Part shown: piece after piece, positions 16,572 through 26,431 of the stretch
Numbering within the stretch: the first letter of the stretch is position 1
Layout: every line of letters starts with the position of its first letter
Assembly: GCA_020161455.1 (NCBI GenBank)
Contig: JAIUNZ010000009.1
Coordinates: forward strand, 62,001 to 126,000
Source: Bacteroidota bacterium
GTDB taxonomy: Bacteria; Bacteroidota; Bacteroidia; Flavobacteriales; Flavobacteriaceae
DNA length: 64,000 bases
Direction: 5' to 3'
Notes under the pieces: generated by a model
Databases searched by the model: none
What the model saw: only the letters and a program-made list of their open reading frames with translations
Told to the model about the DNA's origin: nothing
Program-made: the position numbers and the translations under genes

Positions 16572-18799
16572 ATCAAATGAAAAAACAAATAATATGGTTG
16601 ACAGTATTCCTTGGAATAATGTCAACTCATACCATATTTGGGCAAAATATTGTTCATTATGATTTAACCATTACAGACACCATTGTAAATTATTCAGGAA
16701 AAGAAAAAAGAGCAATTGCAGTTAATGGGCAAATCCCAATGCCAACATTGACTTTTACAGAAGGAGATATTGCAGAAATTGTGGTTCATAATAAATTAAA
16801 AGAAAGTACATCATTACATTGGCACGGACTTTTTTTGCCAAATAAAGAAGATGGCGTTCCATACTTAACGCAAATGCCTATTGAACCTAACGAAACTTTT
16901 ACCTACCGATTTCCTATCATTCAAAGTGGAACACATTGGTACCACAGTCATAGCGGTTTACAGGAGCAAATAGGTATGTATGGCTCGTTGGTTTTATTAA
17001 AGAAAAAAGACGACCCAACTTTTAGAAAAGGAATTGACGACTTACCAGAAGTCCCGATAATTTTGAGCGAATGGACAGATATAAAACCTGAAAATGTGCA
17101 CAGAATGCTGCACAACGCAAATGATTGGTCTGCAATTAAAAAAGGTACTGTTCAAAGTTATTCTGAAGCCATAAAAGCGGGACATTTTAAAACCAAATTA
17201 GGCAACGAAATGAAACGTATGTTGGCTATGGACGTTAGCGATGTGTATTACGACAAGTTTTTAATCAATGGAAAAAACGAAAGTCAATTATCTCAATTTA
17301 AAGGCGGAGAAAAAGTGCGTTTACGAATTTCAAATGGTGGAGCTTCGTCCTATTTTTGGCTGAATTATGCAGGTGGAAAAATGACAGTTGTAGCAAATGA
17401 CGGAAACGATGTTGAGCCTTTACAAGTGGATAGATTAATTATTGGAGTTTCGGAAACTTATGATGTTGTTGTTACAATTCCCAAAGAAGATGTTGCTTAT
17501 GAGTTTTTGGCAACACCAGAAGACCGAACAAATTCTGCCTCAATATATTTAGGTAATGGAAAAATTCAGCTTAAAAGTAGAATGCCAAAACTCAAATATT
17601 TTGAAGGAATGAAAATGATGAATGATATGATGAATATGGACGGAAGTATGGATGATATGGGAATGGATATGTCATTACAAAAAATGGATATGAATACGGT
17701 TATGTATCCCGAAATTTCAGGGAATAATAAAATGAAAATGGACAACAATATGGACCATTCAAATCATTCAATGACTAAAGAACAAGACATAGTAACTCTA
17801 AATTATGGAATGTTAAAAGCACCACATCCAACAACATTACCAAAAGATGCACCTGTTAGAGAATTGCGTTTTGAATTGACTGGAAATATGAATCGTTACG
17901 TTTGGAGTATGGATAACAAAGTACTTTCAGAAACTGATAAGATTTTAATCAAAAAAGGCGAAAATGTAAGAATTACACTTTACAATGGTTCGATGATGCG
18001 ACATCCAATGCACCTTCACGGACACGATTTTAGAGTTTTAAATGGTCAAGGAGAATTTGCACCACTTAAAAATGTGTTGGATATCATGCCAATGGAAACA
18101 GATACCATTGAGTTTTTGGCAAATACTGAAGGCGATTGGTTTTTTCATTGTCATATTTTATATCATATGATGGCTGGAATGAACAGAGTTTTCAGTTATG
18201 AAAAGCAAGTACCAAATCCATATTTACCAAACAAAAAATGGGCTTACAATAAACTACAAAGAGAAAGCAATCAATTTCATTTTATGGCTGAAAATGATTT
18301 TGCAACAAACGGAAACGATGGAATGGCAATGGTACAAAATACACGTTGGAGTATTGGGACGGAATGGCGATTAGGGTATCACGATAGACACGGTTACGAA
18401 ACCGAAACACACATCGGGCGTTATATTGGAAAAAACCAATGGTTTATGCCATTTATAGGTTTTGATTGGAGATACAGAAAACAAAATGGCGAACTTGAAA
18501 AAAACCTTTTTGGACAAACCAATACTAAAGACCAAAGAGCTGTTTTGAGTTTAGGAGCAGAATATACCTTGCCAATGCTCGTGAAATTTCAAGGAGAAGT
18601 TTTTCAAGATGGCAATATACGTTTTCAGTTAATGCGAGAAGATATTCCACTATCACCTCGATTACGTTGGGCTTTCATGGTAAACACTGATAAGGAATAT
18701 ATGACGGGATTTAAATACATCGCTACAAGAAATATAGGAATTACAACCCATTACGATAGCGATATGGGATTAGGTTTTGGTGTCTCATTAAATTATTAA
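16568..18799 (+). CDS. Multicopper oxidase with a CopB-like C-terminal barrel
   Basis: 743 residues. After a signal peptide come cupredoxin domains with the four copper-ligand clusters in order: HWHG, HWYHSHSG, HPMHLHGHDF and HCHILYHMMAGM. A Met/Asp-rich insert (about residues 345-400, many MDM and MNM repeats) resembles the copper-binding loops of CopA/PcoA. After the last copper site about 190 residues remain, rich in alternating aromatic strands (WRLGYHDRHGYETE, FIGFDWRYR, YIATRNIGITTHYDS), which look like the outer-membrane CopB/PcoB barrel. The protein thus joins a Cu(I) oxidase to a probable outer-membrane anchor or barrel. It overlaps the DUF3347 gene by 4 bp. Confidence 0.85.
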   Translation: MNQMKKQIIWLTVFLGIMSTHTIFGQNIVHYDLTITDTIVNYSGKEKRAIAVNGQIPMPTLTFTEGDIAEIVVHNKLKESTSLHWHGLFLPNKEDGVPYLTQMPIEPNETFTYRFPIIQSGTHWYHSHSGLQEQIGMYGSLVLLKKKDDPTFRKGIDDLPEVPIILSEWTDIKPENVHRMLHNANDWSAIKKGTVQSYSEAIKAGHFKTKLGNEMKRMLAMDVSDVYYDKFLINGKNESQLSQFKGGEKVRLRISNGGASSYFWLNYAGGKMTVVANDGNDVEPLQVDRLIIGVSETYDVVVTIPKEDVAYEFLATPEDRTNSASIYLGNGKIQLKSRMPKLKYFEGMKMMNDMMNMDGSMDDMGMDMSLQKMDMNTVMYPEISGNNKMKMDNNMDHSNHSMTKEQDIVTLNYGMLKAPHPTTLPKDAPVRELRFELTGNMNRYVWSMDNKVLSETDKILIKKGENVRITLYNGSMMRHPMHLHGHDFRVLNGQGEFAPLKNVLDIMPMETDTIEFLANTEGDWFFHCHILYHMMAGMNRVFSYEKQVPNPYLPNKKWAYNKLQRESNQFHFMAENDFATNGNDGMAMVQNTRWSIGTEWRLGYHDRHGYETETHIGRYIGKNQWFMPFIGFDWRYRKQNGELEKNLFGQTNTKDQRAVLSLGAEYTLPMLVKFQGEVFQDGNIRFQLMREDIPLSPRLRWAFMVNTDKEYMTGFKYIATRNIGITTHYDSDMGLGFGVSLNY

Positions 18800-18851
18800 T
18801 AATTAAAAATATTCATTGATAGTAAAAAAAATAATCTTAAACTATTTAAAA

Positions 18852-19118
18852 ATGAAAAAAGTAATTGGAATTTTAGCAATAGCTTTATTAAGCGTAACAG
18901 TTTCTTGTAAAGAGAAAAAAGAACATGAACACCATGATGATACTATGCATAACGAAGAAATGCAAATGGATTCACATGAAGGCCACGACCATTCTAAAAT
19001 GGAAGAAACAGCTGCAATGTATTATTGCCCTATGAAATGTGAGGGTGATAAAACCTATGACAAAGCGGGAGAATGTCCAAAATGTGGAATGGATTTAGTG
19101 GTTGTAGAGAAAGAATAA
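18852..19118 (+). CDS. Heavy-metal-binding-domain lipoprotein
   Basis: 88 residues from ATG 18852. An upstream TTG at 18816 is in frame, but the ATG is preferred because the lipoprotein signal (ILAIALLSVTVSCKEKK) starts right there. The mature part has a His-rich stretch (EHEHHDD, SHEGHDHS) and a C-terminal YHS-like metal-binding domain: YYCPMKCEGDKTYDKAG then CPKCGMDL. The same domain occurs twice in the CopA ATPase at 19861. It is a likely periplasmic copper or silver chaperone or sponge. Its start lies 52 bp behind the oxidase stop, and 4 bp separate its stop from the AraC gene. Confidence 0.8.
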   Translation: MKKVIGILAIALLSVTVSCKEKKEHEHHDDTMHNEEMQMDSHEGHDHSKMEETAAMYYCPMKCEGDKTYDKAGECPKCGMDLVVVEKE

Positions 19119-19122
19119 GTCT

Positions 19123-19686
19123 ATGATCAAGTTACACATCAAAAATATGGTATGTAAGCGATGTATTTTAGTAGTTAAGTCTGAGTTAGAAAAACTTGGG
19201 CTTAACTATCTATCCGTTGAGTTAGGTGAAGTAACCTTTCAAACCGAAATATCTCAAAAAGATAAAATAGGTATATCTAAACATCTTGAAGCACTTGGGT
19301 TCGAAATTTTGAACGATACAAATAGCAAAACAATAGAAAAAATTAAAAGTAGTCTTATTGATTTAATTCAAAATAAAAACAACAACACAAAGGATAATCT
19401 TTCCAACTATCTGAAAGAAAAACTACATCAAGATTATAGTAAGTTAAGCAACTTATTTTCTCAAATTGAAGGAATTAGTATTGAAAAATATTTTATCAAT
19501 TTAAAAATCGAAAAAGTAAAAGAATTACTATTTTATGATGAATTATCATTATCTGAAATAGCCTATTCATTAAATTACAGTAGTGTTTCGCACTTAAGTC
19601 ATCAATTTAAAAAAGTTACAGGTTTTAGTCCCACCTATTTCAAAAAATTAAAAGAAAATAAACGTAAAGAAATAGATCTATTATAA
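19123..19686 (+). CDS. AraC-family regulator with an HMA-like CxxC sensor domain
   Basis: 187 residues. The first 65 residues resemble an HMA fold, MIKLHIKNMVCKRC, with Cys11/Cys14 in the place where copper chaperones bind metal. Residues about 95-187 are an AraC HTH pair: LSLSEIAYSLNYSSVSHLSHQFKKVTG then FSPTYFKK. This compact sensor-plus-HTH form recurs next to copper genes in Flavobacteria. The simplest reading is a copper-responsive activator of this operon and of copA downstream. Repeats at 19692-19749 are candidate targets. Confidence 0.82.
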   Translation: MIKLHIKNMVCKRCILVVKSELEKLGLNYLSVELGEVTFQTEISQKDKIGISKHLEALGFEILNDTNSKTIEKIKSSLIDLIQNKNNNTKDNLSNYLKEKLHQDYSKLSNLFSQIEGISIEKYFINLKIEKVKELLFYDELSLSEIAYSLNYSSVSHLSHQFKKVTGFSPTYFKKLKENKRKEIDLL

Positions 19687-19690
19687 AATT

Positions 19691-19749
19691 GTACAAATCA
19701 TATCCATAATTATACAAACTTAAGTGGCTTGAGTTTCCGAAATTTGTAC
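19691..19749. promoter_or_regulatory. Candidate AraC operator before copA
   Basis: TACAAA occurs at 19692-19697 and again at 19713-19718, exactly 21 bp apart (two helical turns, the spacing AraC dimers favour). The extended GTACAAAT (19691-19698) is inverted as ATTTGTAC at 19742-19749. It lies between the AraC gene and copA, fitting regulation by the adjacent protein. Confidence 0.45.
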
Positions 19750-19860
19750 TATTAAATAACAAAATTATGAAATCGCTTGTAACAAGTAATTTGTGTAAGC
19801 AAATACCATTAATCTAAAAAGCGATTTTATTGGTTACCGTCATAAATAAAAATCAAACAT

Positions 19861-22383
19861 ATGAAACATACATACCACATTGAAGGAATGACTTGTTCTG
19901 GTTGTGAAACCAAAGTTAAAAAAGATTTGTCTAATGTTGAAAATGTTACTGAAGTAGAAGTTTCTAAAGAAGATAAAAAAGTATCAATCTTCATGTCTAA
20001 ACATGTTAAAATTGAAGATTTACAAAATGCTTTGGGAGAAAAAGAGAGTAAATATCAAATTTCTTTGCCTGATAATTCTATTAAAGAAGTTGTTCAAAAA
20101 AGTTGTTGTTCTACTGGAGAAAAAGAACATGAACATCATGATATAAAGCACACCCATCAAGCTGGTAAATATTACTGTCCTATGCATTGTGAGGGTGATA
20201 AAATTTATGATAAAGCTGGTGATTGCCCTGTTTGTGGAATGGATTTAGTTAAAGAGCCAGAGGTTATTCAAAACACAAAATATACTTGTCCCATGCATCC
20301 TGAAATCATTCAAGATAAATTAGGTAGTTGTCCAATTTGTGGAATGGATTTAGTACCAATGGAACCAACCGAATCGGAAGAAGATAAAACGTATCAAAAG
20401 TTATGGTATAAAATGAAAATTGCAACAATCTTTACCTTTCCTATTTTTATCATTACCATGTCTGATATGATTCCTTACAACCCATTGTACCAACTAATGG
20501 ATTTACAATATTGGAATTGGATTCAATTTATATTAACAATTCCTGTCGTTTTTTATGCTTGTTGGATGTTTTTTGAAAGAGCATGGAAATCAATTGTAAA
20601 TTGGAATTTAAACATGTTCACTTTAATAGGCATTGGAACAGGAGTTGCTTTTATTTTCAGTAGTATTGGATTATTATTTCCAGCTGTTTTTCCAGACCAA
20701 TTCAAAACTTCCGAAGGCACCGTTCATTTGTATTTTGAAGCTACTGCCGTAGTTTTAACCTTAGTTTTATTAGGTCAACTTTTAGAAGCTAAAGCACACA
20801 GTAGAACTAGTGGAGCTATTAAAGAACTACTAAAATTAGCACCAACAGAAGCTACTTTAGTAATGAATGGCGAAGAAAAAGTAATTTCAATTCACGACAT
20901 TAAAAAAGGAGATATACTTAGAGTAAAACCAGGTGAAAAAATTCCAGTTGATGGAATCATTACTGAAGGAAATAGTACCATTGATGAATCAATGATTACG
21001 GGAGAACCTATACCCGTTGATAAAAAAATAAACGATAAAGTAAGTTCCGGAACAATCAACGGTACAAAATCATTTTTAATGATTGCCGAAAAAGTAGGTT
21101 CAGAAACTTTATTATCTCAAATCGTACAAATGGTATCAGATGCAAGTCGTTCGAGAGCTCCAATTCAAAATTTAGTAGATAAAATTTCAAAATATTTTGT
21201 GCCAATAGTGGTACTCATATCTGCTATTACATTTTTTGTTTGGTGGATTATAGGTCCAGAACCCAAGTTAGTGTATGGTTTTATAAATGCTATTGCTGTA
21301 TTAATCATTGCTTGTCCATGTGCTTTAGGTTTAGCAACACCAATGTCAGTAATGGTTGGAGTTGGTAAAGGTGCTAAATCAGGTGTATTAATTAAAAATG
21401 CTGAAGCCATTGAAAAAATGGATAAAATTGATGTTTTAATCACAGATAAAACGGGAACTTTAACCGAAGGAAAACCGTCAGTTGAAAAAATCGTAGTAAA
21501 AGATGTAGATGAAAACATAGTTTTAGGAAAAATTGCATCACTAAATCAAAATAGTGAACATCCATTAGCAACAGCAGTTGTAAATTTTGCTAAAGCTAAA
21601 AACACTCAGTTTTTTAAAGTAGAAAACTTTGATGCTGTAACAGGAAAAGGAGTTATTGGGTTTATTGACAATATAAAAGTCAGCTTAGGAAATAAAAAAC
21701 TAATCGAGCAAGAAGGAATTAAAGATTTTTCAAATATTGAGCAAGAAGTTATTACAGAACAAAAGTTAGGAAAAACAGTTTCTTATATTGCTATAGATAA
21801 AAAAGTAGTAGGTTATATCACAATTACCGATGCAATTAAAAAATCGAGTTTAGAGGCTATTAACGAACTAAAGCGTCAGGGAGTTCAAGTCATAATGTTA
21901 ACAGGAGATAATGAAAATACGGCAAAAGCAGTAGCTTCTGAACTAAACTTAACCGATTTTAAAGCAAGCTGTTTGCCACAAGATAAATTAGAATACATCA
22001 AAGAGCTACAAGCCAAAGGTAAAATAATAGCAATGGCAGGTGATGGTATAAACGATGCACCAGCATTAGCACAATCCGACATTGGAATAGCAATGGGAAC
22101 AGGAACAGATGTGGCCATTGAAAGTGCTAAAATTACTTTAGTAAAAGGGGATTTAAAAGGAATAGTGAAAGCTAAAAATTTAAGTCACGCAGTAATGAAA
22201 AACATCAAACAGAATCTATTTTTTGCTTTTATCTATAATGTTTTAGGAGTTCCAATAGCAGCAGGTGTTTTATTTCCTGTTTTTGGAATATTACTTTCTC
22301 CAATGATTGCAGCTTTAGCTATGAGTTTTAGCTCTGTATCTGTAATTGCTAATGCGTTACGATTAAGAACTATAGAAATTTAA
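19861..22383 (+). CDS. copA: Copper-translocating P-type ATPase
   Basis: 840 residues. The order is: an HMA domain with MTCSGC (Cys12/Cys15), two YHS-like metal-binding domains (about 100-126 with YYCPMHCEG, and 137-162 with YTCPMHPE), membrane helices, the copper path CPC at Cys485-Pro-Cys487 followed by ALGLATP, phosphorylation site Asp529 in DKTGTLTEG, SEHPLA, TGDN and GDGINDAP. The ALGLATP sequence marks a Cu(I)/Ag(I) exporter. It would move copper from cytosol to periplasm, where the oxidase at 16568 can act. It ends at a shared terminator with the convergent RND operon. Confidence 0.92.
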   Translation: MKHTYHIEGMTCSGCETKVKKDLSNVENVTEVEVSKEDKKVSIFMSKHVKIEDLQNALGEKESKYQISLPDNSIKEVVQKSCCSTGEKEHEHHDIKHTHQAGKYYCPMHCEGDKIYDKAGDCPVCGMDLVKEPEVIQNTKYTCPMHPEIIQDKLGSCPICGMDLVPMEPTESEEDKTYQKLWYKMKIATIFTFPIFIITMSDMIPYNPLYQLMDLQYWNWIQFILTIPVVFYACWMFFERAWKSIVNWNLNMFTLIGIGTGVAFIFSSIGLLFPAVFPDQFKTSEGTVHLYFEATAVVLTLVLLGQLLEAKAHSRTSGAIKELLKLAPTEATLVMNGEEKVISIHDIKKGDILRVKPGEKIPVDGIITEGNSTIDESMITGEPIPVDKKINDKVSSGTINGTKSFLMIAEKVGSETLLSQIVQMVSDASRSRAPIQNLVDKISKYFVPIVVLISAITFFVWWIIGPEPKLVYGFINAIAVLIIACPCALGLATPMSVMVGVGKGAKSGVLIKNAEAIEKMDKIDVLITDKTGTLTEGKPSVEKIVVKDVDENIVLGKIASLNQNSEHPLATAVVNFAKAKNTQFFKVENFDAVTGKGVIGFIDNIKVSLGNKKLIEQEGIKDFSNIEQEVITEQKLGKTVSYIAIDKKVVGYITITDAIKKSSLEAINELKRQGVQVIMLTGDNENTAKAVASELNLTDFKASCLPQDKLEYIKELQAKGKIIAMAGDGINDAPALAQSDIGIAMGTGTDVAIESAKITLVKGDLKGIVKAKNLSHAVMKNIKQNLFFAFIYNVLGVPIAAGVLFPVFGILLSPMIAALAMSFSSVSVIANALRLRTIEI

Positions 22384-22422
22384 AATGTGTATCTTACTTA
22401 ATACTGTTACATAATAGCTATA

Positions 22423-22457
22423 AAAGAAGGAGAATCAATATATGGTTCTCCTTCTTT
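22423..22457. terminator. Bidirectional terminator between copA and the RND operon
   Basis: AAAGAAGGAGAA (22423-22434) pairs perfectly with TTCTCCTTCTTT (22446-22457) around an 11-nt loop, with A/T flanks on both sides. It lies between two converging genes and can serve both. Confidence 0.85.
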
Positions 22458-22463
22458 AATTTG

Positions 22464-25400
22464 TTAGACTTCATTTGTTGAAATAAACTTCATTAGCAAA
22501 CTAGGCAAAACAATCAACAACAAAGGTAACGCAATTAAAAATCCTCCAATGACAGCAATGGCTAAAGGTTGGTGTAATTCAGAACCTGTTCCAATTCCAA
22601 TGGCTAATGGTAATAAGGCAATAATTGCTCCTAAGGCAGTCATTAATTTTGGACGTAAACGTGTTGAAATCGCAAATACTATGGATTGTTTTTTGTTTTT
22701 AGTTATTTGATAAGTTTCATTAAATTGAAGATAAGTAAAAATGGCGTTTTCGCTAATAATACCAACTATCATAATTAATCCAGTATAACTTCCAACGTTT
22801 AAAGGTGTATTAGTAAAAAACAACAATAAATAACTTCCTGAAATCCCTAAAATTGAAATAAAAATAATTAGTAAAGCAACTCGTAAGTTTCTAAATAGAA
22901 ATAACAAAATACCAAAAACTAATAACGAAGAAGCAAATAAGATAAGCAAAAGTTCTTTAAAAGATTGTTGTTGATCCTTATATGCTCCAGCATAATCAAT
23001 ATAATAGCCACTAGGTAATACTACTTTACTGGAAACTTCTTGCTTAATTTGGTTCATTACTGTTCCTAAATCTTTATTATCTAAACGACCTGTTACAACA
23101 CTCATCATTTGAAGATTTTCTCTTTGCACTTCGGCAACACCTTTTGAAATAGTAATATCAACTAAATTAGTGATAGGGATAGTTTTTCCATTAGGTAAAA
23201 AAAGATACGATTTTCTAATATCCTCTAAATTTCGATTTTGTGTATTGGGATAAATTAACCGAATGGGAACTACTTTGTCCAATTCTAATATGGAACCAAT
23301 AACATTTCCTTCCAATAACGTTTGTAGTTGAAACTGAAGATTACTCGGAGTTATACCATATAAAGAAAGTTGTTTATAATTCGGCTGAATGCTAATTGAT
23401 GGTCCAGCATAAACAACTCCATCAAAAACATCAGCAGTACCATCAATTTTTTCAACTATTTTTGCTACTTCACCGGCTATTTTTTGCAATTCTTTTTGAT
23501 TGTTACCAAAGACTTTCACTTCAATTGGTGAAACAGAACTCATTAAATCTCCTAACATATCTCCAATAACTTGACCAAAATCAATGCGTAAAGCAGGTTG
23601 AGATGTTTCTACTTTGTGTCTAATTTCATCAATAACATCATTACTGGTTTTGCTTCTGTCTTTTTTCAGTTGAATCAAATAATCACCTCGGTTGGGTTCA
23701 GTAATAAAAAAACCCATTTGAGTACCAGTTCTTCTGCTGTAGGCTTCAACTTCAGGAACATTTTGAATAATCTTTTCTACCTCAACTAAAATTCTATCCG
23801 TTTCTTCTAAAGAAGTTCCTGGTGGAGATTCATAATCTAAAACGATACTTCCTTCATCCATTTCGGGTAAAAAACCAGTTTCTAAACGAGGAACTATAAC
23901 AACTATTGAAATAAGTAATACCAAGCAAAAACCAAAACTAATTAAGGGTCTTTCAACAAAATAGCCAACCCAATTTTGAGTTTTTACATCATGATGTTCT
24001 TCGATTTTAGTTATTCCTTTATTATTAGATTGTTTTCGAGTCAATAATAAATAAACTACGGGCAATAATATCCAAGTAACTAAAAAGGAACAGATTAAAG
24101 TTATAATCATAGTATCTGTAAGCACTTTAAAATAAGCACCTGCAACACCACTCATTAAAACAAAAGGCAGAAAAATAACAATCGTACTCAACGATGAACC
24201 AACCATTGCCGGAAAGAGATAATGAATTGCTTTTTGTACTAATGTAACTGTTTCTTCATCTGGATGTTCTTCATGGGTACGATGAATTTGTTCTACAACC
24301 ACAATGGCATCATCAATAATTAATCCTAAAGCGGCAGCAATTGCACCTAAAGTCATAATATTAAAAGTTTGCCCAGTAAAATATAAAACCAATAAGGTTA
24401 AGCATAAAGTAACAGGAATCACAATTAATATAGTAGCACTTGCTTTTACTGATTTGAGAAAAATTATAGCAACAATTATGGCTAAGAATAATCCAATTAA
24501 TAAACTATCCGTCACACTTTTTACAGCATCATTTACGAAAGTGGATTGCTCATAATAAGGTGTTATTTTTACATCTTTTGGAATGATTTTTCGTAACTCT
24601 TCCAACTTTAATTCCATGTCTGTTGACATCGTAATTAAATTAGCATTAGGTTGTTTAATCACAGCAATTAATACACTTTCTTTACCGTTGGCATTAACTT
24701 TAATGTATTCTTTTGCTTCTTCAATAGCAACAGTTGCAATGTTTTTTAAGGTAATAATGCCTTTACCATTATTACTAACTACTAAATTTTCAATATCCGA
24801 TTTATTCGTTATTTGAGCATCCGTTAAGGTTAAATATAAGTAGCGATTATCTGCTAAATAACCATTAGAAGTAATAAAATTAGTTTGACTTAAAACTTGT
24901 GAAACGGCATCAGGAGTAATTCCATAAGCAGTCATTTTATTTTGGTCTAATTCAATCCAGTATTCTTTTTCTTTTCCACCTATAACTCGCACTTCACTAA
25001 CTCCTTCAACTTGTGAAAAGAAAGGTTTCATTACATAGTTGGCTATTTTTTTTACTTCAATTGGGGTGCGATTTTTACTTTCAATGGCATAACCAATTAC
25101 AGGAAGAATAGAGGGATTCATCTTTTCTACTGTAATCTGAATGGAAGGTGGTAAATTAGTACGAATTTGATTAATTCTAGATTCTATTTGTTGTTTACTG
25201 ACATCTAAATCGGATTTCCAATCCATAAAAGCAGATATTTCACAGCTTCCTCTACTAGTGGTACTTCTAACAGTTTTTAGGTTAGGTATTTTTTTAATGG
25301 CATTTTCAAGCGGTTTTGTAACCGTAATCATCATTTTATCAACAGGTTGTTGACCCGCATCGGCAATAACTTTTATTTTTGGAAAGGTTATTTCAGGAAA

Positions 25401-25502
25401 TAAACTGGTTTGCATTTTAGAGTAGGTAAAAACACCTCCAATTAAAATCAAGAAAATAAGAGTACTTAAACCACTTTTATATGTTACAAAAAAGTTCTTC
25501 AT
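22464..25502 (-). CDS. RND efflux permease (AcrB/MMPL superfamily)
   Basis: 1012 residues, 12 predicted spans with two periplasmic loops, close to the usual RND length. The fourth span reads GLIIDDAIVVVEQ, the paired-aspartate pattern of drug-type (HAE) pumps, unlike the DFGxxxDGA pattern of the metal pump at 6829. It is the last gene of a minus-strand operon, overlapping the adaptor stop by 1 base (TAATG). With the TolC-like protein and adaptor it would form a tripartite export pump. The substrate is unknown. Its place on a metal island and behind a two-component system could mean a metal or envelope-stress role. Confidence 0.85.
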   Translation of the reverse strand: MKNFFVTYKSGLSTLIFLILIGGVFTYSKMQTSLFPEITFPKIKVIADAGQQPVDKMMITVTKPLENAIKKIPNLKTVRSTTSRGSCEISAFMDWKSDLDVSKQQIESRINQIRTNLPPSIQITVEKMNPSILPVIGYAIESKNRTPIEVKKIANYVMKPFFSQVEGVSEVRVIGGKEKEYWIELDQNKMTAYGITPDAVSQVLSQTNFITSNGYLADNRYLYLTLTDAQITNKSDIENLVVSNNGKGIITLKNIATVAIEEAKEYIKVNANGKESVLIAVIKQPNANLITMSTDMELKLEELRKIIPKDVKITPYYEQSTFVNDAVKSVTDSLLIGLFLAIIVAIIFLKSVKASATILIVIPVTLCLTLLVLYFTGQTFNIMTLGAIAAALGLIIDDAIVVVEQIHRTHEEHPDEETVTLVQKAIHYLFPAMVGSSLSTIVIFLPFVLMSGVAGAYFKVLTDTMIITLICSFLVTWILLPVVYLLLTRKQSNNKGITKIEEHHDVKTQNWVGYFVERPLISFGFCLVLLISIVVIVPRLETGFLPEMDEGSIVLDYESPPGTSLEETDRILVEVEKIIQNVPEVEAYSRRTGTQMGFFITEPNRGDYLIQLKKDRSKTSNDVIDEIRHKVETSQPALRIDFGQVIGDMLGDLMSSVSPIEVKVFGNNQKELQKIAGEVAKIVEKIDGTADVFDGVVYAGPSISIQPNYKQLSLYGITPSNLQFQLQTLLEGNVIGSILELDKVVPIRLIYPNTQNRNLEDIRKSYLFLPNGKTIPITNLVDITISKGVAEVQRENLQMMSVVTGRLDNKDLGTVMNQIKQEVSSKVVLPSGYYIDYAGAYKDQQQSFKELLLILFASSLLVFGILLFLFRNLRVALLIIFISILGISGSYLLLFFTNTPLNVGSYTGLIMIVGIISENAIFTYLQFNETYQITKNKKQSIVFAISTRLRPKLMTALGAIIALLPLAIGIGTGSELHQPLAIAVIGGFLIALPLLLIVLPSLLMKFISTNEV

Positions 25503-26431
25503 TATTTAAGCTTTTTAATGATTTTTACTTTTAAAGTATCTCCAACTCCATAATTTCCAGAAGTTAAAAATTGATCTTTCAAGTCAAATTTTGGGGCAAT
25601 TATTTCAGTTCTTTCTTGATTTTTTATACCAATTTGCACAGGAATTTTCACAGCAGTAGAATCATTTATCAATTTCATGGTCCAAAACTCAGTTTCAATT
25701 TCATCACTTAAAATAGCAGTTTTAGGCAAAGAAATTAAGGAAGCTTTTTGAGATTTAGGTATACGAACCGAAACGATTAAATTTTCAGGTAAGTTTTCTT
25801 TAGTATCTATTTTTAAAAATATACTTTGCATTTGAGAACCCACATCAACGGAAGGAATAAATTGTTTTACAGTAGAGCTTATAACTCTTCCATCTGGTAA
25901 ATAAACAGATAAAGTGCTATTTAAATTGATGTACTTTTTTAATTCAAAAGGAACATTAATAATCACTCCATAACGCTCTAAATCATTTATAATAGCCAAT
26001 ATATCACCTTCTTGCACATAGTTTCCTTTTTCAATATTCATTGCAGTAACATAGCCATTTGTACTAGATTGAATGGCAACTGCTTTTCCAAAATGCAGAT
26101 TTGGATCTAATTTGTTTACATCATTACCTAAAGCAAGTGCTTCTTTTGTTTTTATAGTAAATAAAGTTTTACCGCTACTAATTAAATCATTTGTTTTTAC
26201 AGATACAGAGGTAATATAACCTGTAATAGTAGCTTTAATAGGTGTTTTCGCAATATAGGAAACGGTACCAGAAACTTCTTCAAAATCATCAATACTCGTT
26301 GTGTCAATATGAGTTACTGTTACAGGTACTATCACCTCAGTTTCTTTACTATTTGTTTCTTGTTTTTTACAAGAAGTAAAAACGAGTATAAACAAAAGAA
26401 AACAAGCGTTTAAAAGTATTTTATTTTTCAT
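25502..26431 (-). CDS. RND periplasmic adaptor lipoprotein
   Basis: 309 residues from ATG 26431. A start 24 bp upstream exists, but the internal ATG begins a lipoprotein signal at once (LLNACFLLFILVFTSCKKQ). The chain has the two lipoyl-like halves of membrane-fusion proteins (GYITSVSVKTNDLISSG; NGYVTAMNIEKGNYVQEG) with only a short hairpin between them, then a barrel domain. Partner of the permease at 22464 and of the TolC-like protein, whose gene overlaps it by 11 bp. Confidence 0.82.
   Translation of the reverse strand: MKNKILLNACFLLFILVFTSCKKQETNSKETEVIVPVTVTHIDTTSIDDFEEVSGTVSYIAKTPIKATITGYITSVSVKTNDLISSGKTLFTIKTKEALALGNDVNKLDPNLHFGKAVAIQSSTNGYVTAMNIEKGNYVQEGDILAIINDLERYGVIINVPFELKKYINLNSTLSVYLPDGRVISSTVKQFIPSVDVGSQMQSIFLKIDTKENLPENLIVSVRIPKSQKASLISLPKTAILSDEIETEFWTMKLINDSTAVKIPVQIGIKNQERTEIIAPKFDLKDQFLTSGNYGVGDTLKVKIIKKLK

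Noticed and set aside
18816-18851. Upstream TTG start of the metal-binding lipoprotein
   Set aside because: It would put 12 residues before the lipoprotein signal; the ATG at 18852 is better.
21165-21518. 117-codon minus-strand frame opposite copA
   Set aside because: It covers the CPC and phosphorylation motifs of copA on the other strand; no independent evidence.
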